DNA from: an uncultured Clostridia bacterium
Lineage (GTDB): Bacteria > Bacillota > Clostridia > Oscillospirales > Butyricicoccaceae
Length of the DNA stretch: 64,000 nt
Assembly: GCA_944381055.1 (NCBI GenBank)
Contig: CALWJQ010000032.1
Location: forward strand, 1 to 64,000
Reading direction: 5' to 3'
The notes under the pieces are model-generated. The model did no database searches, was not told where the DNA came from, and saw nothing but the letters and a program-made list of their open reading frames with translations. Of this stretch, positions 61,149 through 64,000 are shown piece by piece; positions within the stretch are counted from its first letter, which is position 1, and each line of letters begins with the position of its first letter. The position numbers and the translations under genes were made by a program.

Positions 61149-61874
61149 TTACTCGCGTCCGGTGCCGATATACGAACCGATCTGTTCGCCCAGGATCACG
61201 CGTTTGATATTACCGGGATCCTTGAGCGCAAAGACGAGGACAGGGATGTTGTTGTCCATGGACAGCGTCGTCGCCGTCGAATCCATGACAGCCAGGCCGC
61301 GGCTGAGCATTTCTGAATAGGTAATGCGTTCAAGCCGCCGCGCCGTCTTGACCTTGTTGGGATCCGCGTCGTACACGCCGTCGATGTTTTTCGCCAGCAG
61401 AATAACGTCCGCGCCGATTTCGGCGGCGCGCAGTGCGGCCGCCGTGTCGGTCGAGAAAAAGGGGTTGCCCGTGCCGCAGGCAAAAATGACGACCCTGCCC
61501 TTTTCCAGATGTGAGATCGCTTTGAGACGGATATAAGGCTCGGCAATTTTGTTCATGTCAATGCCGGTCTGCACACGCACCACAACGTCGTTGTTTTCCA
61601 GAACGTCCGCCAGCGCCAGCGCGTTGATCGCCGTTGCCAGCATCCCCATATGATCTGCGCGGGTCCGCTCCATCCGTCCGCCGCCGTCCTTGACGCCGCG
61701 CCAGAAATTGCCTCCCCCAACGACAACGCCGATTTGTACGCCCAGTGCGACGCATTCCTTGATAGCCTTTGCCACGCTGTCGACCACATCGAAATCGAGT
61801 CCGATTTTTTTGTCGCCCGCCAGCGCTTCGCCGCTGATTTTCAACAGCACACGTTTAAACTTCGGAGTATCCAT
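61149..61874 (-). CDS. pyrH: UMP kinase
   Basis: A 241-aa amino-acid-kinase-fold enzyme. [14 protein letters not shown] (residues 7-20), [30 protein letters not shown] and DGVYDADP are diagnostic. It phosphorylates UMP to UDP. AGGAGGCTGAA precedes the ATG. The pyrH-frr-uppS-cdsA order is conserved in Firmicutes, but the usual rpsB-tsf genes upstream are replaced by uvrA. Confidence 0.98.
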   Translation of the reverse strand: MDTPKFKRVLLKISGEALAGDKKIGLDFDVVDSVAKAIKECVALGVQIGVVVGGGNFWRGVKDGGGRMERTRADHMGMLATAINALALADVLENNDVVVRVQTGIDMNKIAEPYIRLKAISHLEKGRVVIFACGTGNPFFSTDTAAALRAAEIGADVILLAKNIDGVYDADPNKVKTARRLERITYSEMLSRGLAVMDSTATTLSMDNNIPVLVFALKDPGNIKRVILGEQIGSYIGTGRE

Positions 61875-61939
61875 TTCAGCCTCCTGATTGTCTTGTTGAT
61901 ACCCCTTTATTGTAAACCAAAATCAGGTTTTTGAAAAGT

Positions 61940-64000
61940 CTATTTTCCAATGTTCAAAATCTTTTTAAGATATTGCCCTGTATAGGACTTTTCTTCCAGC
62001 GCGACCTGCTCGGGAGTTCCCTGCGCCACAATGGTTCCGCCCCGGTTGCCGCCTTCAGGCCCCAAATCGATGATATAGTCGGCCGTTTTGATGACGTCAA
62101 GGTTGTGCTCGATAACGATCACGCTGTTGCCCGTGTCAACCAGCGTCTGCAAAACGTCGATCAGCTTGTGCACATCGTACATATGCAGGCCGGTCGTCGG
62201 CTCGTCCAGAATATAGATAGTCCGGCCGGTAGCGCGCCGCGCCAGTTCCGTCGCCAGTTTGACGCGCTGCGCCTCGCCGCCCGACAGCGTCGTCGACGGC
62301 TGGCCGAGTTTGATATAGCTCAGTCCAACGTCATACAAAGTCTGCAATTTTTTTCGGATACGCGGGACGTTTTCAAAAAAGCCCAGTGCTTCCTCGACAG
62401 TCATTTCCAAAACTTCGTGGATATTTTTGCCCTTGTAGCGAACTTCCAGCGTCTCACGGTTATAGCGCTGGCCCTTGCACACATCGCAGGGGACGTAAAT
62501 GTCCGGCAAAAAATGCATTTCGATTTTAATCAGCCCATCGCCGGCGCACGACTCGCAGCGCCCGCCGCGGACGTTGAAGGAAAAACGCCCCGGGCCGTAT
62601 CCGCGCGCGCGTGCATCCTGGGTTTTGGAAAAAATTTCACGGATGTCGCCAAACACGCCGGTATAAGTCGCCGGGTTGGATCGCGGCGTGCGCCCGATCG
62701 GCGACTGGTCAATATTGATGACCTTGTCTAAAAACTCCAGCCCTTCGATATCGTCGTGCGCACCCGCACGGGTTCGCGCCCCATTGAGTTCGGCGGCCAG
62801 GCGCTTGTACAGCACCTCGTTAATCAGCGAGCTTTTTCCAGAACCCGACACGCCGGTCACACAGGTCAGCGTCCCCAGCGGAATGGCGGCGTCGACGCTT
62901 TTCAGGTTATTTTCCCTGGCCCCGCGGACAACCAGCCAGTTGCCGCTGCCAGCACGGCGCTCTTTGGGAACCTCGATTTTTCTTGTACCAGACAGGTACT
63001 GCCCGGTCAGGGAATCCGGGCACTTCATAATTTCCTGCGCCGTGCCTGTCGCCATGATATACCCGCCGTGAATACCGGCGCCCGGTCCGACGTCGATAAT
63101 GTCGTCCGCCTCGAGCATGGTTTCTTCGTCATGCTCGACCACGATCAGAGTATTGCCCAGATCCCGCAGGCGCTTGAGCGTTTCCAGCAGCTTGTGGTTG
63201 TCGCGCTGGTGCAAGCCGATCGACGGTTCGTCCAGGATATACAGCACGCCCATCAGCTGCGACCCGATCTGCGTCGCCAGGCGGATGCGCTGGCTCTCGC
63301 CGCCCGACAGCGTGCCCGACGACCGTGACAGCGTCAGGTATTCCAGCCCGACACTCTGCAAAAACCCCAGCCGTGCGCGGATCTCTTTTAAAATCTGCCT
63401 TGCGATCATGCTTTCTTTTTCGCTCAGCCCCGGCTCAAGGCGGTTGATGAATTCCAGCGCTTCAGTGACGGTAAAGTCAGTAAATTCTGCGATGGAAAGC
63501 CCGCCGACCGTGACGGCCAGCACTTCCTTTTTCAGCCGCTTGCCGTGACAGTCCGGGCAGGGTACCGGGCTCATACATTCCTCAATTTCTGCGCGCATAT
63601 ATTCGCTTGTCGTCTCTTTATAGCGCCGCTCCAGATTGCCGATAACCCCTTCAAACGCCTGTTCATAGGTACCGCCGCCCCCCTCGCGCTTCCAGTGCAG
63701 GGTCAGCTTTTCCCCTTTGGTTCCGTACAAAATCAGGTCAATGACCTTCTGCGGCAGTTCACCGACCGGGACGTCGAGCGAAAATCCGTACTTACTTGAC
63801 AGTGCATCGAAGTACATCCGCCCGATGCTGCCTTCTTCAACCGAAAAGCCGGACGCCTTTACAGCGCCCTGAAGAATGGACAATTTTGTGTTGGGAATGA
63901 CCCTGTTGGGATCAATTTTGAGCTGCATCCCCAAACCCGTGCATGTCGGGCAGGCGCCGTAGGGGTTGTTAAAAGAGAACATGCGCGGCGTCAGCTCTTC
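61940..64000 (-). CDS. uvrA: excinuclease ABC subunit A, C-terminal two-thirds (cut by the window edge)
   Basis: The frame is open to base 64000; the N-terminus lies outside. Visible are the first zinc module (CPTCTGLG near the right edge, CPDCHGKR further in), the ABC signature [16 protein letters not shown], Walker [11 protein letters not shown] of the second NBD, the zinc finger CESCAGDG-x19-CDVCKGQRY, and [15 protein letters not shown] with [10 protein letters not shown]. UvrA starts nucleotide excision repair by finding bulky lesions with UvrB. It is the most upstream visible gene of the run. Confidence 0.98.
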   Translation of the reverse strand, partial: EELTPRMFSFNNPYGACPTCTGLGMQLKIDPNRVIPNTKLSILQGAVKASGFSVEEGSIGRMYFDALSSKYGFSLDVPVGELPQKVIDLILYGTKGEKLTLHWKREGGGGTYEQAFEGVIGNLERRYKETTSEYMRAEIEECMSPVPCPDCHGKRLKKEVLAVTVGGLSIAEFTDFTVTEALEFINRLEPGLSEKESMIARQILKEIRARLGFLQSVGLEYLTLSRSSGTLSGGESQRIRLATQIGSQLMGVLYILDEPSIGLHQRDNHKLLETLKRLRDLGNTLIVVEHDEETMLEADDIIDVGPGAGIHGGYIMATGTAQEIMKCPDSLTGQYLSGTRKIEVPKERRAGSGNWLVVRGARENNLKSVDAAIPLGTLTCVTGVSGSGKSSLINEVLYKRLAAELNGARTRAGAHDDIEGLEFLDKVINIDQSPIGRTPRSNPATYTGVFGDIREIFSKTQDARARGYGPGRFSFNVRGGRCESCAGDGLIKIEMHFLPDIYVPCDVCKGQRYNRETLEVRYKGKNIHEVLEMTVEEALGFFENVPRIRKKLQTLYDVGLSYIKLGQPSTTLSGGEAQRVKLATELARRATGRTIYILDEPTTGLHMYDVHKLIDVLQTLVDTGNSVIVIEHNLDVIKTADYIIDLGPEGGNRGGTIVAQGTPEQVALEEKSYTGQYLKKILNIGK

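Overview
The window is a gene-dense, G+C-rich (roughly mid-50s percent by eye) chromosomal segment from an endospore-forming, anaerobic member of the Clostridia. The evidence is Spo0A, SpoIVB, a SpoIID-type protein, a SpoIIM-type protein and CwlD; a ferredoxin-dependent 2-oxoacid oxidoreductase; PolC; YlmG, SepF and DivIVA; the SCIFF peptide with its radical SAM maturase; and CarD next to IspD/IspF. An Oscillospirales-type genome is the best guess from base composition and gene content, but no species can be named. Almost everything looks like core chromosome. I see no prophage, insertion sequence or CRISPR array.

Layout: 1-7.9 kb (+) holds mutL (end), miaA, hfq, an HlyD-like protein, yggS, sepF, ylmG, divIVA and ileS. 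7.97-11.8 kb (-) holds a SagB-type nitroreductase, a HAD phosphatase, guaB and an OGG1-type glycosylase. A tRNA-Leu(UAG) with a near-consensus promoter follows at 11.9 kb. 12-18.7 kb (+) holds a protein of unknown function carrying a GGADGPT motif, rmuC, tgt, a SpoIID-like protein and queA. 18.7-22.9 kb (-) is a transglutaminase / DUF58 / MoxR operon, followed by a 394-bp intergenic region packed with hairpins. 23.3-28.9 kb (+) holds an MGMT-like protein, mntP, cwlD, radA, a small Cys-rich gene on the opposite strand, and an adaptor/permease pair that lacks an ATPase. 29-34.2 kb holds ogt, two convergent Xer-type recombinases (one with altered active-site residues), spoIIM, a conserved cysteine-rich unknown and an amidase. 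34.3-38.6 kb (-) holds the SCIFF system (maturase, 47-aa peptide, TIGR04086 protein, YajC), ispF, ispD and carD. 38.8-42 kb (-) is a four-subunit 2-oxoacid:ferredoxin oxidoreductase operon led by a ParA/CobB-like ATPase. 42.3-46.8 kb holds spo0A, spoIVB and fba (-) and a PPi-type phosphofructokinase (+). 46.8-50.6 kb (-) holds a GntR/ABC exporter operon and an ECF sigma/anti-sigma pair. After a small AT-rich patch, 51.3-64 kb (-) is one long operon-like run: uvrA (cut by the window edge), pyrH, frr, uppS, cdsA, dxr, rseP, ispG and polC.

Themes: MEP-pathway isoprenoid synthesis (dxr, ispD, ispF, ispG) feeds undecaprenyl synthesis (uppS). DNA repair is heavily represented (mutL, OGG, radA, rmuC, ogt, MGMT-like, uvrA). 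Two tRNA-modification blocks are present (miaA; tgt/queA), and sporulation genes are scattered throughout. Two genes below the usual ORF size cutoff were found by reading the sequence: the SCIFF peptide at 35708-35851 and a 43-aa Cys-rich protein at 26438-26569. The most unusual points are the A15 run inside ispD, the XerD-like protein with Arg-I replaced by Lys and His-II by Gln, the GGADGPT-motif protein, the hairpin-rich intergenic element at 23.0-23.2 kb, and a clear ECF-type promoter in front of the sigma factor gene.
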